Part shown: in pieces, positions 42,507 to 53,821 of the stretch
Position numbering within the stretch: position 1 is the first letter of the stretch
How the letters are laid out: each line of letters opens with the position of its first letter
From: Cristatella mucedo
Taxonomy: Eukaryota > Bryozoa > Phylactolaemata > Cristatellidae
Length of the DNA: 64,000 nucleotides
Assembly (NCBI GenBank): GCA_009760855.2
Contig: WPIO01000063.1
Location: 2,319,501 to 2,383,500 of the forward strand
Direction: 5' to 3'
The notes under the pieces: generated by a model
Told to the model about the DNA's origin: nothing
The model's input: only the letters and a program-made list of their open reading frames with translations
The model's database searches: none
Program-made: the position numbers and the translations under genes

Positions 42507-44767
42507 TCAGCGAGCCCTCTTGGCTGGCGGCTGACGAGCCTCGTCGCCGCTGCTATCCTCAAACGCCGCGTACGTGACGCCACGGCCGCCCCGCCTTTGT
42601 GCGGCCGCTGGCTGCCGCCATCTTTCGGCAGCCTCACTCTCGTCTTCATCGTCGCTGTCGGATATTCGGACGACGGGCGCGGCTGCAGAGTGGCTTCGCT
42701 CAGCCGCTCCTTTCGCTCCTCTGGCGGCGGCGACCGAGCCTCTGCCTCGGCCGCGCTGCCCTCTCCGAGCCGGCGCGTCACCGGTCGTCGAAGCCACTCG
42801 ACCCCGACCTCGGCGGCGCGGTGCTGCCACGGCCACAGCTGAGCTGCCGCGACCGAGAGCGCACACGCCGCCGCCGCCGTCAGCGTCGGCATCGCCAAAG
42901 TCGGCGAAGCCTACGAGGTCGTCGTCGCCGGCTGCCGCGTGAGTCGCCGCTTGTGCCAGCTCGAAGGCGTCGAGGTCGTCGACGCCGCGGCCATCCAGCT
43001 GGCTCTGCTTGCGCCCCTCCCTGTAAACGTCCATGGCCGACGCGATGTCGCTCTCGCTCTTGACGTCTCTCGCTTTCAGATGGGTGTGAGTGACCTTGAT
43101 CTGGTGCTCGACCAGCGCCCTGATGGCGTCCGACTCCTGCTTGTCGACGAACGACCTGACGGCCAGGCCGACGCCGCGCTCGGTGAGCAGCGCCAGTCGC
43201 AGCTTGTCGTCGGCCTGCTCGAAGTACTTCTTCACCATCTCCTCGACGGACGCGGCACGTACGCCGTCCAGGCCGCCCTCGATGGCGGCAAAGTCCAGCT
43301 CGGCGTCTTCGTCGACGCCGCCGTTCTTGCTGTCCGCCGCCTGGCGCCTCTTGGCGAACAGCACGAGGTCTTTGGGGTTGGCCACGCGATCGACGAACTG
43401 CTGGCCGAAGCGGACAGCGCTGAACGTCTCGAAGCCACCGGCGTGGTCCACGCGCAGCCTGATCAGAGGCAGGCGCAGCTGGCGGCTGCCGGCGGCCGCA
43501 GCTGGCGCCGCGTGCTCGTCCTCGGCTCGCTGTATCAGTGCTTCCACGCGGCTCTTGCACAGCACCTCGACGTGGCGCCCGTGATCGGGGTCGTCGGCCT
43601 TGAGCGACGGCACGTCCGAGAGGACTACGCTCTCGAAGTAGAACGGGCGCGTGGTCGCCAGGCGTATGTGGCGCATCTTGAACTGCTTGCCGCATATCTG
43701 CAGCAGACTGCAGTACTTCGGCTTGGCCTCGCCTGCGAAAGAAATGCGAGAGGCCTGAGCGAGCGAGCGAGCGAGCACCGTCACGGGAAGGGAGCACGCA
43801 AGACAACAGGAGGAACGGCCGCGAGAAAAGCCGACCGGCCTCGCGTGCCACGTTGGTCGGCTCCCCGGATGGAGGATGGGGAAGGGAGCCGGGCGGCCGT
43901 CTGCCGCCTCGGCAGCAGCCCGCGGCGGCTGGCTGGCTGACCCTCGCTGAGCGACGTGGCCACGGTGCTGCCCGGCTGCGTCACGAAGAAGCCGCGCCCG
44001 CCGGCGGCCGCCTGCGGCTCGATGAGACACTCGTGCTCGTGACCCCAGACGACCAGGTCGAGGAAGTCGTCGAGCGTCTGCTCGGGCAGGTAGTTGGTGC
44101 TCGAGTGCTTGACACGGTTCTGGTGCACGACGAACACGCTGAACCAGTCGTCGGTGTCCTCTCGAGGTCGCAGCATGGTGACCTTGCGGCCGGCGAAGAG
44201 CCGGTGCAGCCGCTCGTCGCGCACAGCGCCCAGGCCGTACAGCGCCAGCTTGGTGGCGCCCTTCTGCAGCAGGACGGGCGAGATGGCGATCGAGTCGAGG
44301 CTCGTCGGCTTGCCGAAGTAGTTGACGAGGCCGGCAGCGCTGAGCACGTCGAGAGCGCACAGGTTGCCGTGACCGACGGGATCGTCGTGATTGCCGTGGA
44401 TGGAGAACACGGGCATGGACACGTTGAGGTTGGGGTCCTCGTAGTTGACGACGGGAAAGCGCGAGTGCTGGAAATTCACGGTCGGGTCGCTTCGGAATTC
44501 GAGCGAGCACGGACGGCTTCCCAAGCAGTGCTGTCGCAAGAGTTCCGTGCAGCGGTGGAACGTCTTACGTGACGGCTTGTTCTCGTGGAAGAGGTCTCCG
44601 CCGAGGAGGATCATGTCAGCGTCTTCGGATTTGGCAAGCTTCAGGGTCTCTTCGAATGCGACGAAAGAGTCGTTCGCTCGAATGGGATCTTTCTCTGCGA
44701 ATCCGAGATGATTGTCGGTGGTGACTAGAATTCTTATGATGCTGGCATCGTCTCCAGGGACAGCCAT
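42507..44767 (-). CDS. MRE11: MRE11 double-strand break repair nuclease (two exons)
   Basis: Exon 1 is 44767-43942 and exon 2 is 43732-42507. The 209-base intron has clean borders (GCGAGG|gtcagc, tttcgcag|GCGAGG), and joining restores the conserved SLSEGEAKPK. The product is 683 residues (human about 708). MRE11 is the Mn-dependent nuclease of the MRN complex that processes double-strand breaks and activates ATM. Phosphoesterase motifs are intact: TTDNHLGF (D18, H20), [16 protein letters not shown] (D58), [10 protein letters not shown] (N126, H127), FVVHQNR near 215 and WGHEHEC near 243. Exon 2 carries the capping domain ([45 protein letters not shown]). A low-complexity C-terminus follows with [14 protein letters not shown] and RRGGRG, candidate arginine-methylation sites, and acidic [10 protein letters not shown]. 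The chosen ATG gives the normal spacing to TTDNH; the ATG at 44821 would add 18 residues. High GC in exon 2 creates long antisense frames, which are shadows. Confidence 0.96.
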
Positions 44768-44769
44768 GC

Positions 44770-45821
44770 TCCTCGCTGCAACGAAGATAGAGAGGAGAAT
44801 CTTATTAATGGCGGCCTGCAACCGAAGAGCCTGCTGCTGCTGCTATCTCCACCAGTCTCTGCACAGCCTCCAACAGTCTCTGCCAGAGGGAATCTACCAG
44901 GGTGAAATCAAGGGATCAGGCTCCACCAGTCTCTCTGTCAGCGGATATAGATGCCCAACTTAAGGTCGGCAAAGTGACAGACCAAGCAAAGTCCATTCGA
45001 AAGAGGACTGCCGGCAGCTGCATACGTTTGCGACAAATGCATCCTAATTTGCCACTGCTAAACTTGGCACGTCAGGTGTTGCAACGTCCGTAATCATTGA
45101 CAGCATGCAATCTTCAAGCAAAGGAATTGTCACATATTTCTTCGATCGTATGCACAGTAGCCATTTCAAATACTTAGCGGCAGCCGACTTGGTGGCATAC
45201 AGTTTTAGCAGCACTTCTACCTGGTTAGTTCTGGTTTTGGAGAAAGTGATAGGATATCTGAATAGCAAGCGTCATTTGCTGCAAACCAAGTAAAGCCTAC
45301 TCGGTAGAACCAAGCCGAATTAACTAAGAGTAGCGCTATGCACTAAGGATGTGGCCTTCAACATACAATAACACAGGACTTGCAAGGCACGGGACAGCCA
45401 GTCGACAGAAGCGCTGGCAGCTCAGGAGAACATGCATTGAAGAGACGAAATAACACGCCGCCATGGGCTCATTCTGCTTTTGCCCGTGCTTTGGTGCTGC
45501 CACATGCAGGCAGCATGGATGCACATGCAAGCACAATGGCAGCGCCTCACCCATTCACCAGTCTTAGCTACCACTAGACAGTAGCATTGGGGGGAGGGGG
45601 GAGTCAAAGCAAACCCACCGTGGGCAGAGTGGCTTGGCTTTGGCTAACAAACACCCACAAGGGATTCAAACAGCCCATATATTGACAGCTGTGAGTATAT
45701 GAACAATCGATCCGAAGTTAATCATTTGTCTCCCCCTCATAGTAGTCGAGAGATTTACTACCTGTGTCTTTGCAGCAGAATGCTTGAGAAGAGCGTTCAA
45801 TACACTTTCACACTAACAAGC
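44770..45821. other. MRE11 upstream region, no further gene seen
   Basis: Close to MRE11 there are three imperfect repeats of 'caccagtctctgcacag' / 'aacagtctctgcc' / 'caccagtctctctg' (44850-44942). No TATA box is obvious. No exon is recognised. Confidence 0.4.
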
Positions 45822-45905
45822 CAATATAATAATAATGATGATGATACGTTTGTATAGAGCCCTAAGAGAAATAAATCTCTTTCTATGCATTTCATACATC
45901 TCCAA
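45822..45905 (-). mobile_element. LINE/SINE-type 3' tail
   Basis: The plus strand reads aataataatgatgatgatacg and then gagccctaagagaaataaatctctttc, the complement of the shared LINE-alpha/SINE-A tail with an inserted GAT run. Confidence 0.55.
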
Positions 45906-46590
45906 GGTATAACCGATGTTTTACATTCAACAAATTGCAACAATAACCGAAGGCTATGCCGTTGACATGCCGAATGTCTTTCGACAGCTACGATGTAGAC
46001 CTACAATTTCAGCTTTGTGGCACCATGCTGCCAATTCAATGCCGAATCATTAAAGTTTACATAAAAACCTAAAGCTGGCTGGAACTGCCTGCTGTGAGCA
46101 CTTTTGACAAACCCCAGGCAAATGTAGCTTGGGCAACTGACCAAGCTACACAATTGTCAGCACAAACTCCGGGAGGCATTTCTCTGGTATTTGACCCTTA
46201 CAGCTACATAAGTGGGACAACAGAATCTACCGGAATCTGCGGCAGCCAGCACGAGGATCGACTGCGGACCGGCCACGTATAGCCAGTTGCAGTGAGTAAA
46301 CTCGGGTAAGTTAGACAACTGCTACCTTCAGCTGTTTATTTGAAAGACGTCGAAGCAAGCGACCTTTCAGCCAATCTCAGGAGCTGCACATGTCTCTAAC
46401 AGCCGACACCCTATGCGTGCGCAGGCCTCCACTGTGCGCAGAGCATTTACACAAGCATACTTTTAGGCAAACGTTGTGCCGGGACAGTATACGTGAGTGC
46501 ACGTATACTGCGTCCAGGCACATATCAGTTCCGTAAAATGTACGATGCGCCACACAGACTGAACAGGATGCTAGAGAGTTCTCTATAGCA
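45906..46590. other. no recognisable feature
   Basis: No coding or repeat feature recognised. Confidence 0.4.
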
Positions 46591-46596
46591 TGCAAG

Positions 46597-46746
46597 GCCG
46601 AGCTGGTTTGGTCCAGCGGATAATTGGTGCTCGCCCCAACCATGGTCTGGCTGAGGTCGTGGGCTCGAGCCCCGAGGCATATGTGAAGTGCTCGAATAGA
46701 GATTAAGTTCTCTTGGGGCGCTGTATAAATGGATTATATTTTTTTA
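46597..46746 (+). mobile_element. SINE-A, well-preserved copy
   Basis: Head gccgagctggtttggtccagcgg, then gaggtcgtgggctcgagcccc. The LINE-alpha-like end gagattaagttctcttggggcgc follows, then tgtataaatggattatattttttt. The word aaggcc borders both sides (46594-46599 and 46746-46751), a weak target duplication that overlaps the ends. Confidence 0.85.
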
Positions 46747-46914
46747 AGGCCCGGGCGGCGGCTTTCTGCGCTCCCACGTAGAGCGCGCGTTGGCTCATCG
46801 ACTGATTGGCTCCACAAGAGGAGACGAGAGCTCTCGAAAGTGCCACTAGGCTCATTAGAAATGTCAACGATGCAACCTAATCAAGGTCCAGACTGATTCT
46901 GCAGCCTCATTTAC

Positions 46915-47045
46915 ATAGCAGCAGAAGAGCCTCAATGGCTATCACCACCGCTTGCAGTGAGCAATAAAGGATCGCCCACTGCAGGATCTCGAACCCACGA
47001 CCTGGGTCGGGAAGAGCGAGCACCTTACCTCCGGGCCAAGATCCA
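46915..47045 (-). mobile_element. SINE-B
   Basis: The minus strand shows aaggtgctcgctcttcccga, a B-box-like gggttcgagatcc and the conserved middle (gatcctttattgctcactgc, gtggtgatagcc). Confidence 0.75.
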
Positions 47046-47069
47046 GGTTCAATGTGCACATGCATGTAT

Positions 47070-47830
47070 GTATGAATCTCCATCTTTAACTTCACAAAGA
47101 CTTCGTGGATGTTACGCAGGAGAGTTTTGCATAGCAAACTCACAGCCTACGCGGCTTTCGGTTCACATTCGGCAGCCGACAGACTTCATCTGACACAAAC
47201 ACAACAAAGAGAAAGTGAGAAGCATAGATGACTCAGGAGAGCAGTTGAGGTAGTGATTAGCACGGGGAAAGCAGCTCAGGACTGCTGGAAAGGATGTGCC
47301 ATAGCCGGCAGCATGAGAGTAGTTGTCGCTAAGAATTGTGGAAGTGAGTTCAACAGTCTAGGACCCGCAGAACAAAAGCTTCTGCAGCCAACGGTCTTTA
47401 GGTGGAGGAGTGGAACAGCTAATTTATTGTTCATGCAGGACCTGAGGGCACGAGGAAGCTGAAACTGGTGCACCAGTTCAGCTAGGTATGCATGAGCCAA
47501 GCTGTGGCAGGCCTTATGAGTCAGCATAAGAACTTTAACACCATGCAGAGACGATCCTCTGGTTATCAAGCCACTGGTTATCCTCTGGTTATCAAGCCAC
47601 TCCCTAGAGTTGATACGCTGCTCGATGAGGAACAACGTGCAGATCCGCGAGAAGTGATGCAATGTTGTGGCAGTTGTGACATCCACGACACATGCTGCCT
47701 AGCTGCAGGGCGAGTCTGTTGGCTACCGAATGTGTACCAAAAGCTGTTTAGGCTTTGAGTATGCTATAGAAAACTCTCCTTCATAACACCCACTAAGTCT
47801 TTGAGGTGTTACAGATGGAAATATATTCCA
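47070..47830 (-). mobile_element. LINE-beta, 5'-truncated copy
   Basis: The minus-strand frame 47686-47276 carries the family C-terminus (HAYLAELVHQFQLPRALRSC, LKTVGCRSFCSAGPRLLNSL). The 3' UTR lies at 47085-47270. At its 5' side the copy has a small internal duplication (ctctggttatcaagccact near 47555-47605). A second 3'-like word (ggaaatatattccattacatt) at 47815-47835 suggests two fragments in contact. Confidence 0.82.
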
Positions 47831-47839
47831 TTACATTAC

Positions 47840-48245
47840 CAACTGTAAGCCTTTATTGCACAGGCCAGAAGACCTGGAAGTAGTGAGTCACAGAAGTCGA
47901 GCCAGGGTGACACAAATGCATGCAGCCAGCTTGGATATGGCAAAATTCTCTAAGCAGACTCGAATTTTTGGCACAGTGCGTAACTGAAAGTGGGCAGACT
48001 TGAAAGCAGAGCTGATGTTGTCATCTAGTGACAGGTCACTTTGGAACACGACATCCAGAGTGTGTGCAGATGCTACAGACGATATGCTGGTCGAGCCTAT
48101 TTTGAGGGTAGGCTTTCCAAATTCCGAGTGCGACTAGGTTCACCCATTGCTAATCATTTGGTTTTTATCGTTATTCAACTTGACAAAGTTAGCTCCCATC
48201 CACGTGCAAATGTCAGCTACACATGTTGAACGGATGAGCTTGGCC
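47840..48245 (-). mobile_element. LINE-alpha RT fragment
   Basis: The minus strand corresponds to the part of RT just before the C-terminus: 'tggacgacaacatcagctct'-like, 'ctttcagttacgcactgtgcc', and 'ccaaagtgacctgtcac'. Both ends are truncated and the frame is broken. Confidence 0.65.
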
Positions 48246-48897
48246 GAAGAAACGATGTGATACCGAGCTTGCAGAAAAACAATCTCACGCAATAGCAGTA
48301 GCAAGGAAGTACACTAAGGACAACAGTAGTGCCATCAAACCAAACAGCTCGCTTAAACCAACCAAGTTAAGTTGAAACTGCCTGTATGCAGTCCAGGGCA
48401 CAACAGCACATGGGATGGCCGAGCCCAGCTAGCTGTGTACAGATGGGGGCACTGTCTACGTGATGATGGTTTGATGCAGAACAAGCTCCACTGCTTACCA
48501 AACACGGAAGCACTCGGCTAACGCTTGGCGACAGTTAACGAGGTTACAAGCCGATTACCGAAGGAGTGAGCGGCCCAGAAGAAAGCCTTCATCCATCTAG
48601 CACGGTGTACACTGTGGTGATACATAGAGCTAAGAAATACCTAAGGGCAAGACTATACACAAAGACGTCTACGCCTGTTTTAGGCTTTTAGGCACCACGA
48701 GGCACGCACATGCCTGCTTTTGCAGCGGCTCGTTCTCTCTTCTCTCTCTTTTGTCTCTTGTCCTCTTCTATCGTCCTCTAACAGCACGCGTATCTCTAAA
48801 TCTATTTCGATACCACATTGGATTTTCAGTTTCCTTCCCACATATTCCTAGGTGCCTTTGCCGAACACGTGGCTTTATGCACTAAAGCAAAGGTGAT
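48246..48897. other. no recognisable feature
   Basis: Includes a pyrimidine-rich run near 48732-48780 (tctcttctctctcttttgtctc). No exon recognised. Confidence 0.4.
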
Positions 48898-49153
48898 GGA
48901 AGTCTGCTGCAGTTTTAGTTGCTACAGCGAGAGTATTTAAGCGCGCGACAATTCGGGAAAGTGGCGAGCATTCTATGCAGGTCTGGGCATCCTGGAGTTG
49001 GCATACGGCATTTGTACCGACGTGCAGAAGTCTGCTGCAGTTTTAATTGCTCCAGCGAGAGTGCTTAAGCGTGCGACAATCCGGGAAACTGGCGAGCATT
49101 CTATGCAGGTCTGGGCATCCTGGAGTTGGTATACGGCATTTGTACCGACGTAC
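48898..49153. repeat. Tandem duplication, unit 128 bases
   Basis: The unit starting gtctgctgcagttttag (48902) recurs from 49030 with about nine differences by eye. Both units end catttgtaccgacgt. The copies abut exactly, so this is a direct local duplication. Confidence 0.9.
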
Positions 49154-49744
49154 ATAATAGCACAGCTATCTCACGAGCCGCCCACGGGTCGAGCTTCACG
49201 TACTGCACTTACGTCTTAGTTACCTTACTTCCAGGCGGTCAGGTCGCTACACGTAGAAATAGGCCACTCAATTGACCTCGCTTGCTTCAATGAAAGCGAA
49301 AGCCGGCTACGGCGCCCTTATCCAAGTTAGCCGCCAGAGTAGGCGTATCTGACCGCCTTAACGCGAGAGGTGGCCGGAATCGCGGCCTGGATATCTATGT
49401 TTGGGTAAAACGTGCATGGCATCAAAACTACACAACTCCTTAATACACGCGCAAGCACGCGCCCGCGCATGCGAGCTCGCTCGCGCGCACGCACGCACAC
49501 ATTTATGATAGCGACGTAGAGTAAGTGCCTTATCAGCATTGCATTTTAGAGTTTGTCACCCAGGACCGCAAAATAGCGTCGATCCTTTCTATTAGCCCTT
49601 GGCTAAACTAAGCGTGTGGCCGGGGGTGATGAGAGCGGATATTTTCACTCCTTCTTTTCGGTTGTCAAAACAAAGCAGTCTCTTACTGTGCCTATTTCCA
49701 GAAGTTGCCTGACTTCCGCCTTTCGTACGTCGCATGAGCCGCGA
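49154..49744. other. no recognisable feature
   Basis: A GC-rich alternating purine-pyrimidine stretch (gcacgcgcccgcgcatgcgagc near 49455-49495) is the only visible structure. Confidence 0.4.
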
Positions 49745-49895
49745 TCGCACACCAGATAAAGCAGTTGCTTTTCACGACCTCGGTCCCGATGTCGCGGGTT
49801 CGATTCCTGCGGCGGGCGATCCTTAATCGCCACTGCAAGTGGTGGTGATAGCCGTCAAGGCTCTTCTGCCGCTATACAAAAGAGGATGCTAAATC
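49745..49895 (+). mobile_element. SINE-B, well-preserved copy
   Basis: Head 'caccagataaagcagttgc', then gatgtcgcgggttcgattcctg and the middle block cgatccttaatcgccactgc, aagtggtggtgatagccgtc. The end cgctatacaaaagaggatgc is followed by an AT-rich tail. Confidence 0.82.
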
Positions 49896-50280
49896 AAATA
49901 GTATATTGATGTATTTGAATGTACGGCCGGCCGGTCATGGCCCAGTGCCGACGGTAGTTTCAAATGCCTTAGGCGTCCGTGCGATGGTAGAAGGCGGTTG
50001 AAACGGATGAGAGCTAAATCGGCCAGAGTATGACTGATAATCGTTGTTCGCGGTCCCTGAGTTGTAATGGCTAGGAACCGATTAGACGATAGTCAAAGGC
50101 CGAGGCGGCATAAAAGCCGACGCCGTGAGATGGGCAGTCTGCTGTGTTTCCTTAGTTGGCCTTGGCATTTGAGCCAATTTGGGCTCTAGACCGCGGAGCC
50201 GTCGGTTTACGTCGTCGCCGCCGCTGTTGAGCGTCCGTGACCCCCAGTTACTGTCAAGTAGACTTATTTTGTGTACATTA

Positions 50281-50634
50281 TGAGTATGTTCTTGCGATGC
50301 TCAGGTGCTCTTCGTCGCTGCTGCATTTCCTCCCTCTGTCGGCGAATCTTCGAGCATCGGTGCTGCACCTACAAGTCGCTAGCCATGCTGCACGATTTAG
50401 GCGCGACCGGCATACGTTGTACGACGGCTGAGGCTAGCGTCGCTGCGAGCACTGAGCTGGCGGCCGAGTTCCGCCCGGATCTGGAAGCCGCTCGCCACGT
50501 TTGTAAGACGGCGCAGGTACTTTTCGCATCCGGATGCTATCGAGCAGTGCGATCGAGCTTGACCGAGAGTATGCCGGCTCTCTCGCTCTCTCCTCCCGCT
50601 CTCAGCTGCCGCGGTGCTTTGCAGGACTTTTGCT
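50281..50634 (+). CDS. Unrecognised open frame, possible first exon of a gene
   Basis: An ATG in a GC-rich, CpG-containing stretch opens a 117-residue frame. It begins with a Cys/Arg-rich, Ser-containing stretch without acids (FLRCSGALRRCC, SSLCRRIFEH), as in mitochondrial targeting signals. A more normal, helical part follows (TAEASVAASTELAAEFRPD, LEAARHVCKTAQ). At ...GCG CAG the sequence gtactt could act as a splice donor, followed by a pyrimidine tract ending ctctcag. A TATA-like cataaaag stands near 50109. I recognise no family. Confidence 0.3.
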
Positions 50635-50639
50635 AGAAA

Positions 50640-51880
50640 TGCGCGCGAACGTACTTAAAAACCTAGACGCAAAAAATTGCACCCGCTAGACTAGCGGACC
50701 CCACCGAGGATCCGTAGGATTTGCATGAAGTACAAGAGAGCGAGCTCAAATTTCTGCAACTCCGACTCTTCAACTTCCTGTGCTCGGAGTTTCCGTACCA
50801 GCGGCTGTATTTTGAAGCTGGCCCTCTGCATTCCTGTCGAATTGCCGGTGCTCAGAGAACGGAAGCCGCCGGAGGACTACTGAGGTTTCACCGCACTGAA
50901 GAGGCACTTGTATACTTTATTTGTAAACTACTTCTTCCGGTTTCTGCTCTAGCACATCCTGTTGTGGTAGTAGCAAGGTCCGGCTGTAGTGTGCCGTAGA
51001 GGCAGATGGTGCATTGCGGCTGGGCGTCGTCTGGGCGTTTTCTCCCCTGCGGGCAGTCAAGAGTGTTTACCCAAGCCACAACAAGCCGCGGAACAGCGAC
51101 AGTTCGCGGGTAAGCGGCACATTGGAATCGGGAGATTTTGAGCGAGTGATTGTGACTCCATTGTGACTCCGGCAGATTGCGGTTGCGTAGCGGAATGTAC
51201 TCACGGTGGCAGAGCGTGCTCTTTCGTTGTGAACGCCCCACTTGTCGGATTAGTATTACCTATCATATTCTGCACAGCAAAATCCAAGTCGTACTTTCCA
51301 ACGGATTCCCCGTTTTCAACTTCCGAGTTTACAGTACTTTAAGCCATATATTTTACATGAAAATGACTTCTCCAACTGCTTAGATTCCTTTATTTGTTAA
51401 ATCGCCATCAATGCAATTTATGTCAGCCGCTGGCGCTTCGCTTAAAAAAGCCAAAACAATGGTGACTACTCCAGATAGAGCATCGGTGAGCCAGATTACA
51501 AATTAAAATACGTGAAGGACAACAATATGCCTAACGGCAAAGTCAAGAATAATGATCTTTCCGAGTCCTCAGGAAACCCATTCAATTGTTTTTTTTTAGT
51601 CTTGCCTGAAATTAAAAGACCGTAGCATCTGCAGTTCAGCTGCTGCAGCTGTTTTTACAATCTACGCTGAAATATTAACCGCGCTTCAGTATAAGCTAAG
51701 GTTATTAGAATCTGAAACATAGAGCAAAGACATTTCACGCCACGGTTTTACATGGGCGCGAGTAAGATATTCACTTGTGCGGACAGTCGGAGATTGAACT
51801 CACCGTGCACTTCCAACGAATTGCCGCGGTTTTTGCATGCACCTGAGCCAAAGTCAACCGGCGGGATGAAAGTCCAACTC
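50640..51880. other. unrecognised, no confirmed gene
   Basis: A second open frame (50721-50999) follows the candidate above without a recognisable domain. The rest shows no feature. Confidence 0.35.
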
Positions 51881-51884
51881 AATG

Positions 51885-52380
51885 TAACGTATCTCCGTCT
51901 GTAACTGCTCAAAGCCATAAAGGCTATGTGGGTGTTACGCAGAGGAGTTTTGCATACATAGCCAACTCACAGCCTACGTGGCTTTCCGTTCACATTCAGC
52001 CACCAACAGACTTCATCTGACACAAACACAACAAAGAGAAAGCGAGAAGCATAGCTGAGTCAGGAGAGCAGTTGATGTAGTGATTAGCACGGGAAAAGCG
52101 GCTCAGGACGGCTGGAGAGGATGTGCCATAGCCGGCAGCGTGAGAGTAGTTGTCGTTACGTAAGAATTGTGGAAGTGAGTTCCACAATCTAGGACCCACA
52201 GAGCTAAAGCGTGTATCACCAACGGTCTTTAAGCGGAGGAATGGAACGGCTAATTTGTTGTCCGTACAGGACCTGAGGGCACGAAGAGGCCGAAACTGAA
52301 ACAGCAGTTCAGCTAGGTATGGAGGAGCCCAGCCGTGGCGGGCCTCGTGAGTCAGCGTAAGGAACTTTGCTCTGTATTAA
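51885..52380 (-). mobile_element. LINE-beta, 5'-truncated copy
   Basis: The minus strand encodes the family C-terminus in two frames (GPRLWNSLPQFLRNDNYS in 52199-51996, and upstream 'APPYLAELLF'). The 3' UTR with 'ctgtgagttggctatgtatg' follows. It closely resembles 47070-47530. Confidence 0.83.
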
Positions 52381-52544
52381 GTCCTCCGCTGTCGTGTTTT
52401 TAAATTACTTCACGTGGTCAGCGTAATGGACAGGAAAATGTTTCTTCGAGACCTCGTGCTAGCAATTCTCTGAAGAAATTTCTTAGTTTTGACCTGCGGC
52501 CGCGTATGCAGTTGAGGAAAATGACAATGCGTAACTGGATTTTC

Positions 52545-53130
52545 CACTTAATAATACTAACGATAATGCATATGTATACAGCTATCAGAGAACTGGATCT
52601 CTTTCTAGGCACTTTGCATTTACTGTAGGAGGCATGAGCATATGGTTGGTTTTAACATGCACAGCGCTTGCGAAAGCCAACAATTAAAAAGTAGCTAAAC
52701 ATCGACTTGTTGTTCCTCTCAGCCTTTGCTCCGTTCGTTAAAATTTGCTTTATGCAATGTGCATGTTACACTAATCAGTTGACATGCTTCCTTTCAGTAA
52801 CCTAGATATCCAGAAACAAGATTAAGTTCTTTTAAGGGCAATACAGTTGCGTTATCATATCAAATTATAAATTGTACTACGTAACTGAAAGCAAACTGCA
52901 CTGATTGTGTAGCTAATATCATCATCCAGAAAAAGGTCTTTTTGAAGAGATCCAGATAACATGCAGACTAAATGAAGGGATATGAGTAGAGCCAGCCAAT
53001 TTCGACGTGTGCCATCCAGTATTTGAGTATCGATGCGTTTGTTAGCTGGCAACTACTAGCTTGGTCATGCTGCCTTTCAATTTAATAATGTAACGTGCTA
53101 TCCATGTGAATGTCAGCGACGTTGTATGAC
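52545..53130 (-). mobile_element. LINE-alpha, decayed copy
   Basis: The 3' tail at 52550-52625 (ctatcagagaactggatctctttc on the plus strand) and an RT piece near 52870-52960 (complement of 'ctaacaacatcagctctgc'-like and 'ctttcagttacg') are recognisable; the part between is too diverged. Confidence 0.55.
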
Positions 53131-53821
53131 TCAGTGCCGACTCAAAACTTGGTTGGTGCCTGGTTTCATTTCTGCCTCTGTTGTGTACAGGTCAGGTTGC
53201 AGTGCCTGGGTAATGCAGCAATATGACGACACCAAAAATAGGAACGATCAAAGCGAGTACAAAACCAGTTTATTTCATTGCAGACTACCGAGACTTCAAT
53301 CAGAGACCGATGATCACTCAGCAGTCATTTTTCGCGATTGCTCATGGCAGTCGCAACATCTAAAATTATTTGGTTGTGAAAACCACTGATTTAAAGGCTT
53401 CCACTGTAGCACAGTAATTTTCGCCGAGCACTCACGATTTAAAGTCGCTGCATTGCACGACGGGAAACCAGCCGTTCGATGGCCAAGGCCGTATACTTCC
53501 AGTATAGTTCCAGAGTAGGCTTGCAAACTCAAGGGCTCATGTAACTAATAGCTACATTGCAAAGTGGGATGCTGTTTTCTGACCCAGTACTTCAAATTCC
53601 TCCCTAGAGTTTGATATGGCAAGCGTTTGTCAGTCTCCGATTACATTAGGCACAATTCAGCCTCCAGCTGCAGCATAAGGCATCTTTTCCAATCAGCCAA
53701 CTTTTCAATTTCCAATCAGAAAATTCATATAAAAAAATCAAACAATTTCCAATCAGAGTTCGGATGATAATTAGAGTTTTCTACAATGCCGGGCGTATTC
53801 ATTTCATGTGCAACATGCGAA
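53131..53821. other. no recognisable feature
   Basis: No exon or repeat recognised. A word, tttccaatcagaaaattc, is partly repeated near 53685-53760. Confidence 0.4.

Noticed and set aside
43781-43941. Extension of the MRE11 exon 1 frame past 43942
   Set aside because: It lies in the intron: the frame loses all similarity at a gt donor and resumes at 43732 after a tttcgcag acceptor.
42939-44572. Plus-strand frames of 333 and 239 codons opposite MRE11
   Set aside because: Shadows of the GC-rich MRE11 coding strand; they have no recognisable domain, while the minus strand matches MRE11 throughout.
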